A DNA stretch of 64,000 nt from Palleronia pelagia (GTDB taxonomy: Bacteria > Pseudomonadota > Alphaproteobacteria > Rhodobacterales > Rhodobacteraceae), in assembly GCF_900110115.1 (NCBI RefSeq), contig NZ_FOCM01000002.1:477912-541911 (forward strand), written 5' to 3'. Each line of letters begins with the position of its first letter. The stretch's first letter is position 1. Made by a program: the position numbers and the translations under genes. The notes under the pieces were generated by a model. It saw only the letters and a program-made list of their open reading frames with translations. It searched no databases and was not told the origin of the DNA. This document shows positions 28,216 to 36,446 of the stretch, one piece after another.

Positions 28216-28850
28216 TCGACGGTCTGCCGGACGGCTTCAGAGGGCGCGCCAAGGTCGGCACGGGTCAGGGCCGCGGCCAACCGCACGAACCGTTCGCGCG
28301 AGCCCGCCATGGAGACGAGCGCCCCGTGATCGGTGGTCAGGCTCAGGGTCTCGGCGGCGCGGATCGTGGGCCCGTCCAGCCGGGGATAGAAGACATCCCA
28401 GACCAGCTGCGCCTCGCGCGCGAAGATGCCGGCGCCGGTATCGCCAAGGCCCTTGGCCTCTTTCAGGCGCCCGAGCACCGCGTCGGGATCGTCGTCCAGC
28501 ATGTTGCGCAGATCGCTGTTATAGTGGTCCTGCACCAGGCGGGCCGTGGCCTTGAGATAGTCGGTGCCGACGCCGTCGTAGCGCTTGTAGCCGTTCTCGC
28601 CCAGGCATCGCATGATCGTGGCCTCGTCCGCGGCGACAAGGGCATCGACCGTGTGCAGCCCCTCGCTGCGCAGGCCCTGCGCCGCCTGAACGGCAAGGTC
28701 GGACGAGATCCGGGCGGCCAGGAGGACGCTGCCGCAGAGCCAGTGAAACAGCTCCTGCGGGGTATTGCGCGCGATGGTCGCGCCCATCCCTTCCGAAAAA
28801 AGAACGCCCTGATCGCGGATCAGGGCGTCGACGCTATCTTGCTGCGACAT
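28212..28850 (-). CDS. Uncharacterised protein, helix-hairpin-helix / endonuclease III-like
   Basis: The 212-residue protein has ALIRDQGVLFSEGMG then LFHWLCGSVLLAARISSD and a segment AKGLGDTGAGIFAREAQLVWD that looks like the helix-hairpin-helix of the endonuclease III superfamily. I do not see the iron-sulfur cysteines and cannot assign catalytic residues, so activity is not claimed. The start at 28850 has a good ribosome-binding site (GAGAGGATCTACC), but that site lies in a hairpin. A terminator-like structure occupies codons 8-19. The gene follows aapP by 59 bp on the same strand. Confidence 0.7.
   Translation of the reverse strand: MSQQDSVDALIRDQGVLFSEGMGATIARNTPQELFHWLCGSVLLAARISSDLAVQAAQGLRSEGLHTVDALVAADEATIMRCLGENGYKRYDGVGTDYLKATARLVQDHYNSDLRNMLDDDPDAVLGRLKEAKGLGDTGAGIFAREAQLVWDVFYPRLDGPTIRAAETLSLTTDHGALVSMAGSRERFVRLAAALTRADLGAPSEAVRQTVD
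28796..28828 (-). terminator. Rho-independent terminator inside the coding sequence of the 28850 gene
   Basis: On the minus strand an 11-bp perfect stem (28818-28828 with 28804-28814, CGC loop) is followed by TTCTTTTTTC. This is a textbook terminator, but it encodes residues 8-19 of the uncharacterised protein. It may end most aap-operon transcripts and limit read-through into this gene. Confidence 0.65.
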
Positions 28851-28857
28851 GGTAGAT

Positions 28858-28877
28858 CCTCTCGGTCATTCGAGAGG
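28858..28877 (-). repeat. Hairpin enclosing the ribosome-binding site of the 28850 gene
   Basis: CCTCTCG and CGAGAGG pair across a 6-nt loop, and the 3' arm on the minus strand contains the GAGAGG ribosome-binding site 8 nt before the ATG at 28850. Translation could be limited unless the stem opens. Confidence 0.45.
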
Positions 28878-28909
28878 CAATGCCCGGCCGCCCCGTGCGG
28901 GTCCGCGGC

Positions 28910-29698
28910 CTAGTGTCCCAGGATCTGGCTGAGGAAGAGCTTGGTCCGCTCGGATTTCGGGTTCTTGAAGAACTCCTCGGGCTCGTTCTGCTCGACGATC
29001 TGGCCCTGGTCCATGAAGATCACGCGGTTCGCCACCTGCCGTGCAAAGCCCATCTCGTGGGTGACGCAGAGCATGGTCATGCCCTCTTCCGCCAGCTCGA
29101 TCATGGTGTCGAGCACTTCCTTGATCATCTCGGGGTCGAGCGCCGAGGTCGGTTCGTCGAACAGCATGATGCGCGGGCGCATGCACAGGCTGCGGGCAAT
29201 GGCCACGCGCTGCTGCTGGCCGCCCGACAGCTGGCCCGGGTACTTGTGGGCCTGGTCCGGGATCTTCACCTTCTCGAGAAAGTGCATCGCGGTCTTCTCG
29301 GCGTCGCGTTTGGGCGTCTTGCGCACCCAGATCGGGGCCAGCGTGCAGTTCTCGAGAATTGTCAGGTGCGGGAACAGGTTGAAGTGCTGGAAGCACATCC
29401 CGACCTCGGACCGGATCTTGTCGATCTGCTTCAGGTCAGACGACAGAACCGTGCCATCGACCTCGATCTTGCCCTTCTGGTGTTCTTCCAGCGCGTTGAT
29501 GCAGCGGATCAGCGTCGACTTGCCCGACCCCGAAGGCCCGCAGATGACGATCCGTTCGCCGCGATAGACGGTCAGGTCGATATCACGCAGCACGTGGAAC
29601 TGGCCGTACCACTTGTTCATCCCCTCGATCCGGATCGCGACCTCGTCGCTGACCTTCATCTTCGAGGTGTCGACCTGCATTTCTTCGGTCATGGACAT
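28910..29698 (-). CDS. aapP: Amino-acid ABC transporter ATP-binding protein
   Basis: The 262-residue ATPase has Walker [14 protein letters not shown]-loop [12 protein letters not shown], signature [15 protein letters not shown], Walker [15 protein letters not shown] and the switch His in THEMGFA. These are typical of polar amino-acid importers. The start at 29698 (MSMTEEMQ) has AGGGGG seven bases upstream; the internal ATG at 29692 is possible. It is the last gene of the aapJQMP (bztABCD-like) operon and energises uptake. Confidence 0.95.
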   Translation of the reverse strand: MSMTEEMQVDTSKMKVSDEVAIRIEGMNKWYGQFHVLRDIDLTVYRGERIVICGPSGSGKSTLIRCINALEEHQKGKIEVDGTVLSSDLKQIDKIRSEVGMCFQHFNLFPHLTILENCTLAPIWVRKTPKRDAEKTAMHFLEKVKIPDQAHKYPGQLSGGQQQRVAIARSLCMRPRIMLFDEPTSALDPEMIKEVLDTMIELAEEGMTMLCVTHEMGFARQVANRVIFMDQGQIVEQNEPEEFFKNPKSERTKLFLSQILGH

Positions 29699-29712
29699 GG
29701 AAGCGCCCCCTG

Positions 29713-31011
29713 TTAGCGGTGATCGGTGGCCAGCTGACGCTCGAGCCACTGGGAATATTGCGAGATGCCGTAGCAGACAATGAAGAACAGGAAGGCGGCG
29801 AAGCCGTAGAGCTCCCAGTAGACGCCGTTCCAGTCCTGCGAGGCCAGGATCGGGCCGCGGATCATCCCCACCAGGTCGAACATCGAGATGATCGAGACCA
29901 GCGTGGTGTCCTTGAAGAGACCCACTGCCACGTTGACGATCCCGGGAATGGAGATTTTCAGCGCTTGCGGCAGGATGATCAGCCGCATGGATTGCGCGTA
30001 ATCCAGGCCCAGGCTCTCGGCGCCCTCGTACTGCCCGCGCGGCAAGGCCGCCAAGCCGCCCCGGATGACCTCGGCGATATAGGCCGAGGCGAACATGGTG
30101 ATCATGATGATCACGCGCAGGATCAGGTCGAAATTGGTGCCCGGCGGCAGGAAGTAGGCCAGCACCACGTTCGCCACGAAGAGAAGCGTGATCAGCGGCA
30201 CGCCGCGGATGAACTCGATGAAGACCACGCAGATCCACTTGATGATCGGCAGGCTGGACTGACGGCCCAGCGCCAGCACGATCCCGATGGGCAGCGACAG
30301 CGACACGCAGACCACGCCCAGGATCAGGTTCAACATGAAGCCGCCCATGTCACGGGACGGGATCTCTGTCAGAGCGAGGACGTTCGGCGCGGCCGCGGCG
30401 ATGAAGCCGCCGATCTGCCAGACGATGATCGCGGCGGCGACGCCCGCGAAGAAGCCCAAGGCGAAGCCGCGATCGACCAGCCTGGAGTAGACGATGTAGC
30501 CCACGATCACGCCCAGAAGCGCCATCACGGAAATCAGGATCGTGCCGCCCCAGATCAGGTAATAGGCGGCAAAGGGGTAGATCAGCGTGACGATCAGCAG
30601 CGCACGCGGCACCTTGGGAAACAGCACCGGCGCGGCGGCGACGGCCAGCAGGACAAGGGCCAGGGTCGGGCGCCAGTAAGCTTCGGACGGGTAGGAGAAC
30701 CCGAAGAGAAGCTGGTTCCAGCGTTCGCTCAGCACGGCGAAACAGCCGCCCGCCGCGCCCTCGCCGGCGATCTCGCGACACTCTCGGATGCTTGACGCGT
30801 CCCACACGCCACCCAGCAGCCACGGCAGGAAGCCCGAAAGAAGCACGTAGATCACGTAAAGCGCCAGCAGAGTCAGGATGCTGTAGAACCAGTTCGAAAA
30901 CAGGTTCTTGCGCAGCCAGATCAGCGCGCCGGTTTCCTGGGCGGGGGGCGGCTGCTCTCCGACGAAGGTTTCGCGCACGTAGGCGACGGATTCGGCGTGG
31001 GTATCGCTCAT
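29713..31011 (-). CDS. aapM: General L-amino acid ABC transporter permease
   Basis: The 432-residue membrane protein has about eight or more hydrophobic segments and the His/Glu/Gln/Arg permease signature [16 protein letters not shown]. The EAA-type cytoplasmic loop reads [30 protein letters not shown] in pieces across residues 330-360. The long N-terminal extension before the permease core is usual for AapM/BztC. It lies 1 bp after aapQ, so translation is coupled. Confidence 0.94.
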   Translation of the reverse strand: MSDTHAESVAYVRETFVGEQPPPAQETGALIWLRKNLFSNWFYSILTLLALYVIYVLLSGFLPWLLGGVWDASSIRECREIAGEGAAGGCFAVLSERWNQLLFGFSYPSEAYWRPTLALVLLAVAAAPVLFPKVPRALLIVTLIYPFAAYYLIWGGTILISVMALLGVIVGYIVYSRLVDRGFALGFFAGVAAAIIVWQIGGFIAAAAPNVLALTEIPSRDMGGFMLNLILGVVCVSLSLPIGIVLALGRQSSLPIIKWICVVFIEFIRGVPLITLLFVANVVLAYFLPPGTNFDLILRVIIMITMFASAYIAEVIRGGLAALPRGQYEGAESLGLDYAQSMRLIILPQALKISIPGIVNVAVGLFKDTTLVSIISMFDLVGMIRGPILASQDWNGVYWELYGFAAFLFFIVCYGISQYSQWLERQLATDHR

Positions 31012-31012
31012 A

Positions 31013-32245
31013 TCACCGCTCCTTCAACGCGACCGAGGCGTTGTAGACGTTCATGATCGCCGAGATCGCCAGGCTGATGATCAGGTAGAACAGCATCAGC
31101 AGCAGCACGCATTCCAGCGCCTTGCCGGTCTGGTTCAGCGTGATGCCCCCCAGCGTCGCGGTGATGTCGGCATAGCCCACCGCGATGGCGAGCGAGCTGT
31201 TCTTGGTCAGGTTCAGGTATTGCGAGATCAGCGGCGGGATGATGACGCGCAGCGCCTGCGGCAGGATCACCAGGTTCATCACCCGGCGCGGGCGCAGGCC
31301 CAGCGCGGCGGCCGCCTCGGTCTGGCCCTTGCTGACGGCCAGGATGCCGGCGCGCACGTTCTCGGCGATGAAGGCGCCGGTATAGACCGACAGCGCCAGC
31401 CACAGCGCGATGAACGGCTTCCCGATCACTGTGCCACCCTGGATGTTGAAGTTGTTGCTTTCGACATCGGGCATGGACAGCGACAGCGAGCCCAACACCA
31501 GCTGCGCGATCACCACGGGGGCGATCAGGATGATCCAGGTGGGCCAGCCCGGCAGCAGCTTGCCCGAGGCATAGAGCGTCTTGCGCATGTGGCGGCGCCA
31601 GAGCAACGCGCCGACGATCCCAGCGATCAGCGCCAGCAGAACGATGATCCAGCCCGGGCCAAGGTTCACCGCCGGGCTGTAGAAGCCGCGGTTGGTGAAG
31701 GCGAAGGCGCCGAACAGCATCTCGCTTTCGGGCTCGACACTGCCACCGCGGGTCAGGAAGGCGCGCGGGTTGGCGCCCGAGATCGTGACGATGGTGCCGA
31801 TGATCAGGATCCAGATCAGCACCGGCACGTTGCGGAAGGCCTCGACATAGACGGCCATCAGCTTGGCCACCAGCCAGTTCTTGGACAGGCGCAGCACGCC
31901 CGCCGTCACGCCGATGATCGTTGCCGTGATGCAGCCGAACAGCGCGACAAGAAGCGTGTTGATCACACCGACGAAGGCCGCCCGCAGGTGGGTGGACTGG
32001 CTCGTGTAGGAGATCAGCGCTTGGTTGATGTCGTACCCGGCGGGATCGCCGAGGAAATCGTAGGAAAATGTCAGGCCGGCGGTCGCCAGGTTGCTGACGA
32101 GGTTCATGCCCAGATAGGCCATGACGAAGATGATGAGGATCAGCGCGATGAACTGGAACGTGAGCCCGCGATAGCGGGTGTCGTTCAACAGCATCGATAG
32201 GCGGAAGCTGTCCTGCTGGCTCTGCGGATCCGAAATACTGGCCAT
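31013..32245 (-). CDS. aapQ: General L-amino acid ABC transporter permease
   Basis: The 410-residue membrane protein has the signature VEAFRNVPVLIWILI and the EAA loop KGQTEAAAALGLRPRRVMN. I start it at 32245 (MASISDPQSQQDSF) because the longer frame from 32371 runs through the intercistronic hairpin and has no supporting residues. It forms the translocation pore with AapM. It is separated from aapJ by 135 bp that contain a strong stem-loop. Confidence 0.93.
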   Translation of the reverse strand: MASISDPQSQQDSFRLSMLLNDTRYRGLTFQFIALILIIFVMAYLGMNLVSNLATAGLTFSYDFLGDPAGYDINQALISYTSQSTHLRAAFVGVINTLLVALFGCITATIIGVTAGVLRLSKNWLVAKLMAVYVEAFRNVPVLIWILIIGTIVTISGANPRAFLTRGGSVEPESEMLFGAFAFTNRGFYSPAVNLGPGWIIVLLALIAGIVGALLWRRHMRKTLYASGKLLPGWPTWIILIAPVVIAQLVLGSLSLSMPDVESNNFNIQGGTVIGKPFIALWLALSVYTGAFIAENVRAGILAVSKGQTEAAAALGLRPRRVMNLVILPQALRVIIPPLISQYLNLTKNSSLAIAVGYADITATLGGITLNQTGKALECVLLLMLFYLIISLAISAIMNVYNASVALKER

Positions 32246-32340
32246 CACCTGGGTCCCATCCTGTAACGGCGAAGCGTAGCCGGGGCCATTCGGCCCGCGG
32301 TGTGTGCCGCGCGGTCGTGTCGTGTGAGGTCCGGATACGA

Positions 32341-32367
32341 GAAGGGCGCGGATTGACCGCGCCCTTC
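32341..32367 (-). repeat. Stem-loop between aapJ and aapQ
   Basis: A perfect 11-bp stem (32341-32351 with 32357-32367) and a 5-nt loop begin 13 nt after the aapJ stop. No U-tract follows, so it is more likely a 3'-end stabiliser or processing site that raises the binding-protein to permease ratio than a full terminator. Confidence 0.65.
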
Positions 32368-32380
32368 CCATTTTATGAAC

Positions 32381-33400
32381 TTAGCGGAAGGGCGGCGAGT
32401 ACAGCAGCCCACCCTCGGTCCACTGCGCGTTCAGGCCGCGCGCCAGGCCGATCGGGGTGTTTTCGCCGATGTTCTTCTCGAACAGCTCGCCGTAGTTGCC
32501 GCCGGCCGAGATGGCCTGCACGGCCCAGTCGGACTCGAGGCCGATCATCTCGCCAAGGTTACCCTCGGTGCCCAGCAGGCGGTTGATCTCGGGGCTGTCG
32601 CCAGCGGCCGAGGCCATGTCGGACACGTTGGCCGAGCTGACGCCCAGCTCTTCGGCGGCGATCAGGGCGTTCAGCGTCCAGCGGACGATGTCGCCCCACT
32701 CGTTGTCGCCGTGGCGGACCAGCGGGCCCAGCGGCTCTTTCGAGATGATTTCCGGCAGGATCACGTGATCGGCGGGCGCCTCGAAAGTGGCGCGGGTCGC
32801 GGCCAGGCCGGACGCGTCGGTGGTGTAGGCGTCACAGGCACCGGCAAGATACTGCTGCTGCGCCTCGGCGTTGGTCTCGATCGGGACCGGCTCGTAGCTG
32901 ATGTTGTTCTTGCGGAAGAAGTCCGCGAGGTTCAGCTCCGTGGTGGTGCCGGTCTGCACGCAGACGGTCGCGCCGTCCAGGTCCTTGGCCGAGGTCACGC
33001 CCAGGCCCTTGGGGACCATGAAGCCCTGGCCGTCGTAGTAGTTGATGCCGGTGAATTCGAACTTCAGGTCGTTGTCACGGCTGAAGGTCCAGGTGGTGTT
33101 GCGGGCCAGCATGTCGATCTCGCCCGAGGCCAGCGCGGTGAAGCGCGTCTTGCCCGTGGTGGGGACGAATTCGACGGCGGTGGGGTCGCCCAGAACGGCG
33201 GCGGCGACGGCACGGCAGAGCGCGACGTCGAACCCTTCCCATTCACCGTTCGCGTTCGGCGCGGCGAAGCCCACCAGGCCGGTGGTCACACCACAGTTAA
33301 GGGTGCCGCGCGACTGCACGTCTTCCAGCGTCTGTGCAGCAGCGGCGCCGGCCATCAGGCCGGTGGCGGCAAGAGCGCCGAGAAATACGGTCTTCTTCAT
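32381..33400 (-). CDS. aapJ: General L-amino acid ABC transporter, periplasmic binding protein
   Basis: The 339-residue protein has a signal peptide (MKKTVFLGALAATGLMAGAA, cleavage near AAAQ) followed by TLNCGVTTGLVGFAAPNANG and GFDVALCRAVAAAVLGD, the AapJ/BztA signature. It binds polar or general L-amino acids in the periplasm. The start at 33400 has GGAAGAGGTAAAC upstream; the longer frame from 33520 covers the promoter region. It is the first gene of the aapJQMP operon. Confidence 0.95.
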   Translation of the reverse strand: MKKTVFLGALAATGLMAGAAAAQTLEDVQSRGTLNCGVTTGLVGFAAPNANGEWEGFDVALCRAVAAAVLGDPTAVEFVPTTGKTRFTALASGEIDMLARNTTWTFSRDNDLKFEFTGINYYDGQGFMVPKGLGVTSAKDLDGATVCVQTGTTTELNLADFFRKNNISYEPVPIETNAEAQQQYLAGACDAYTTDASGLAATRATFEAPADHVILPEIISKEPLGPLVRHGDNEWGDIVRWTLNALIAAEELGVSSANVSDMASAAGDSPEINRLLGTEGNLGEMIGLESDWAVQAISAGGNYGELFEKNIGENTPIGLARGLNAQWTEGGLLYSPPFR

Positions 33401-33473
33401 GTTTACCTCTTCCTGAGTTGCCCGCCCCGTGTCGGGCGGTTTTGCGATCCAGCCCTGTGGCCGGTTGGTGGCA

Positions 33474-33490
33474 TGGAACGCATTGTTCCA
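33474..33490. promoter_or_regulatory. Palindromic operator candidate upstream of aapJ
   Basis: TGGAAC and GTTCCA form perfect 6-bp arms around a 5-bp spacer, 74-90 bp upstream of the aapJ start. The form is that of a dimeric helix-turn-helix operator. It does not match the NtrC consensus I know, and the regulator is not identified. Confidence 0.45.
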
Positions 33491-33610
33491 ATCGCCCGCA
33501 AGTTTGGATGTATTCATCACCGCAGGTCAAGGCGATCAGCACGGGCCGTGATGAAAAACTGTGCAGGTTTACGGGTTTTTACCACTTCGACGGCAAACAA
33601 CGCGTTTTGC

Positions 33611-34324
33611 TCACGCGTTCCGCGCGAGCTGAAGGAACCTTTCGGCGTGCAGGAAATCACCGCGTTTGCGGGCGGCGGTCTCTTCCGCTTCCTCGTCGCG
33701 GCCCCACACTTCGGCCTGCCACAGCTCGTCCACGCGGCTGATATCCCAGATCGGGGCGGCGGCGGCGCGGCCCTCGATGACCGCGAGGCCCAGCACCAGG
33801 GACCCCGACATGGCGATCAGGTCATGGGCAGCCGTCAACTCGAACGCGTCGAGTTCACCAAGAGGCGCGGCCAAACGATCCAGCGCCGTGCTGTCCTGCG
33901 CGACGGGCATCACGCCGCCCGTGACGGCCAGCCGCGCATCGAAGCGGTCGGCCGCCCAGTCGAGATAGGGGTCCCAGGCCGCTGCCTGGCGCTCGACCAG
34001 TTCCTCGGGGCCGTCGGCGCGATAGCTGAGCAGATCGGTGGCACCATATTCGGCCAGCATCGCCACGACCTCGGGCTTCTGCACCGTAACCTTGTCGATC
34101 GCCGAATTGGCGCTGCGTGTGACCGGCATGCTGTCCGGCACGATCCGCTCACCCTGCGCGTCCCATTCGGTCGCAACCGCTTCGGCCATCGCCTTGGTCG
34201 GCAGCGCCAAGGCCGCCTTCGCCGGCGTGCGAATGGGCTTGTCGTCCAGCAGCACCGTGAAACCGTCCCCCTCTTGGCCGACGGTGGTCTGTTTCCAGAA
34301 GCGTTTGGGGCTCCATTCGCTCAT
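33611..34324 (-). CDS. ATP12 family chaperone protein
   Basis: The 237-residue protein begins MSEWSPKRFWKQTTV and contains GFTVLLDDKPIRTPAKAALALPT and DLLSYRADGPEELVERQ, the ATP12 signature. ATP12 homologues help assemble the F1 ATP synthase alpha subunit. The start at 34324 overlaps the HAD-phosphatase stop as ATGA; the frame from 34423 lies inside that gene. It ends a coupled run RluC, HAD phosphatase, ATP12. Confidence 0.93.
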   Translation of the reverse strand: MSEWSPKRFWKQTTVGQEGDGFTVLLDDKPIRTPAKAALALPTKAMAEAVATEWDAQGERIVPDSMPVTRSANSAIDKVTVQKPEVVAMLAEYGATDLLSYRADGPEELVERQAAAWDPYLDWAADRFDARLAVTGGVMPVAQDSTALDRLAAPLGELDAFELTAAHDLIAMSGSLVLGLAVIEGRAAAAPIWDISRVDELWQAEVWGRDEEAEETAARKRGDFLHAERFLQLARNA

Positions 34325-34998
34325 GCGGTCGTCTCCAGCAGATTGTCGATCACGGCGGGCAGCGCATCGAAACTGTCGATCCGCGCGTCGGCCCGCAAGT
34401 TCTGGGCCGGGTGATAGCCCCATGCGACGCCCACCGCGTGGATGCCGGCGGCCCGCGCCATGTCCATGTCGTAGCTCGTGTCGCCCACCATCACGGCCCG
34501 GCGCGCATCCACGCCGGTGTCACGCAAGACCTGCGCGATCATCGACGGATGGGGCTTCGACGGATGATCGTCGGCGGACTGGCGCGACACGAAAAGCCCG
34601 TGCCAGCCATGCGCCTCGATCAGATGGTCAAGCCCGCGGTTCGACTTGCCGGTGGCCAACGCCAGCAGGGTTTCGGGCTGCGCGGACAGCCGCGACAGCG
34701 CCTCCGCTGCACCCGGGTAAAGCGGCGCACCGCCGCTGGCGCCGCCGGCGGTACGCAGCGCGGCATAGCGATCCTTATAGGCCGCCTCCATGGCGCTGTG
34801 CGCGGTCGCGTCGAGATCGGGCACCATGCGGGGAAAGATCAGGCCCAGCGACAGGCCCACATGCGACAGGATATCGGCCCGGGGCGGCGCGGGAAGCTCT
34901 ACCGCGGCAAATGCCGCCGCCATGGAGGCGACGATATCGACCTGGCTGTCCACCAGCGTGCCGTCGACATCGAAGATCACGCAGCGCAGGTCGGTCAA
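34321..34998 (-). CDS. HAD-family hydrolase, phosphoglycolate phosphatase-like
   Basis: The 225-residue protein has HAD motif I FDVDGTLVDSQ at its N-terminus, LALATGKSNRGLDHL as motif II/III context and VMVGDTSYDMDMARAAG as motif IV. I place the start at a TTG at 34998 (read as MTDLRCVIFD), which overlaps the upstream stop as TTGA and has GAGG upstream; no in-frame ATG gives a sensible N-terminus. Phosphoglycolate is a likely but unproven substrate. Confidence 0.87.
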   Translation of the reverse strand: MTDLRCVIFDVDGTLVDSQVDIVASMAAAFAAVELPAPPRADILSHVGLSLGLIFPRMVPDLDATAHSAMEAAYKDRYAALRTAGGASGGAPLYPGAAEALSRLSAQPETLLALATGKSNRGLDHLIEAHGWHGLFVSRQSADDHPSKPHPSMIAQVLRDTGVDARRAVMVGDTSYDMDMARAAGIHAVGVAWGYHPAQNLRADARIDSFDALPAVIDNLLETTA

Positions 34999-36041
34999 AC
35001 CATGTCCTCGAAGGGGTCGTCCGGCGCCTCGTCCCGCTCCCACCCCAAGAAATCCCAGGTGTGGCGCATGTGCGGCGGCAGCGGCGCGACGATGTGCAGG
35101 TCGGCCCCCGTCACGGGATGGCGCAGCGTCATCGACCGCGCGTGCAGGTGGAGCTTGCGCCCGATCTCGGTCCCCAGTCCCGCGCCCCAGCCGTCGCCCA
35201 TGTTCTCCTGGCTCGACCCGCCGTACTTGCCGTCACCGACGATGGGGTGCCCCAGCTCGGCCATGTGCGCGCGCAGCTGGTGGGTGCGGCCCGTCACCGG
35301 CTCCAGCGCGCACCAGCTCACGCGGCTGCCCAGCCCCGACAGGGTCGTGAACCGGGTCTCGGCCCGCTTGGCGCCCTCGGTCCCGGCCACGTCATCGGGA
35401 TGCAGGCAGATCATCTTTTCGCCCTGACCCCGCGCACCGTGGCCGGGCGCCTTCATAAGGCCGAACTTGATGACCCCGTGCTTGGGCTGCGGCACGCCCG
35501 CGACAGCGGCCCAGTAGATCTTGCGCGTGTTCTTGTGGCGCATCGCCTCGGACAGGCCCTTGGCCGCCTGCCGCGTGCGCGCCAGCAGCAGGACGCCCGA
35601 TGTGTCCTTGTCCAGCCGGTGCACTAGCTTGGGCCGATCCTCGAGCCCGAAGCGCAACGCTTCGCTCAGCTGGTCCACGTGACGCGCGGTCTTGCTTCCG
35701 CCCTGGGTGGCCAGGCCTGCCGGCTTGTTCAGGGCGATCACGTGGTCGTCGCGGTAAACAACGGCAGACTGGATCATCTTCGCGTCCGCGTCGCTGATGC
35801 GGGTCACGCTGTCGCGCGGCGCGGGCGCTTCGCTGTCGGGCAGCGGCGGCACGCGAACCTCCTGGCCGGCCTCGACCCGCGTGTTGCCCTTGACCCGGCC
35901 ACCATCGACGCGGATCTCGCCCTTGCGACACATCTTGTCGATGCGGCCCTGCGGGATGTGCGGAAACCGCTTTCGGAACCACCGGTCCAACCGCTGGTCG
36001 CCCTCGTCCTCGGCCACGGTCACTGTCTGTACGCCGCTCAT
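34995..36041 (-). CDS. 23S rRNA pseudouridine synthase, RluC/RluD family
   Basis: The 348-residue protein has an N-terminal S4 RNA-binding domain (DQRLDRWFRKRFPHIPQGRI) and the pseudouridine synthase catalytic motif HRLDKDTSGVLLLART with the active-site Asp. It modifies uridines in 23S rRNA; RluC is the likeliest member but the exact site is not readable. Its start overlaps the crcB stop by four bases, and its stop overlaps the next gene's TTG start. Confidence 0.92.
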   Translation of the reverse strand: MSGVQTVTVAEDEGDQRLDRWFRKRFPHIPQGRIDKMCRKGEIRVDGGRVKGNTRVEAGQEVRVPPLPDSEAPAPRDSVTRISDADAKMIQSAVVYRDDHVIALNKPAGLATQGGSKTARHVDQLSEALRFGLEDRPKLVHRLDKDTSGVLLLARTRQAAKGLSEAMRHKNTRKIYWAAVAGVPQPKHGVIKFGLMKAPGHGARGQGEKMICLHPDDVAGTEGAKRAETRFTTLSGLGSRVSWCALEPVTGRTHQLRAHMAELGHPIVGDGKYGGSSQENMGDGWGAGLGTEIGRKLHLHARSMTLRHPVTGADLHIVAPLPPHMRHTWDFLGWERDEAPDDPFEDMV

Positions 36042-36415
36042 GCGAAGATCCCCCGTCCCAGCGTCAGGCCAAGAAACAGCCCGCCGATGGATGCGCCCAC
36101 CGACAACAGGATATATGCCGCGGCCTGGCCGGCCTCGCCCCGCTCCATCAGCGTGACGGCCTCGAGCGAGAAGCTGGAGAAGGTCGTGAACCCGCCCAGC
36201 AGCCCCACCTGGACAAACGGCCCGAAGTGCCCAAGGCCGCGGTTGGCGGCCATCACGACGAACAGCCCCATGAGGAACGAGCCGAAGACGTTCGCAGTCA
36301 GGATCGGCAGCGGAAAGCCGGGACCGACCATCCGGCTGATCCCGAGGCCCCAGCCCCAGCGCAGGCCGGCGCCCAGGGCACCACCCGCCATCACCTGTAG
36401 AAGAGTTGTCAGCAT
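36038..36415 (-). CDS. crcB: Fluoride efflux channel CrcB/Fluc
   Basis: The 125-residue protein has four membrane segments and the family motifs GGALGAGLRWGWG, TANVFGSFLMGLF and GGFTTFSSFSLE. It exports fluoride as a dual-topology dimer. I see no fluoride riboswitch in the 31-bp spacer upstream. It is coupled to the pseudouridine synthase gene by a 4-bp overlap. Confidence 0.95.
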   Translation of the reverse strand: MLTTLLQVMAGGALGAGLRWGWGLGISRMVGPGFPLPILTANVFGSFLMGLFVVMAANRGLGHFGPFVQVGLLGGFTTFSSFSLEAVTLMERGEAGQAAAYILLSVGASIGGLFLGLTLGRGIFA

Positions 36416-36446
36416 GTCGCCCCTTTCCCCCGGGCGGGCAGGCTTG

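Noticed and set aside
36416..36446. Fluoride riboswitch before crcB
   Set aside because: The spacer is only 31 bp and shows no pseudoknot pattern; upstream is rarA coding sequence.
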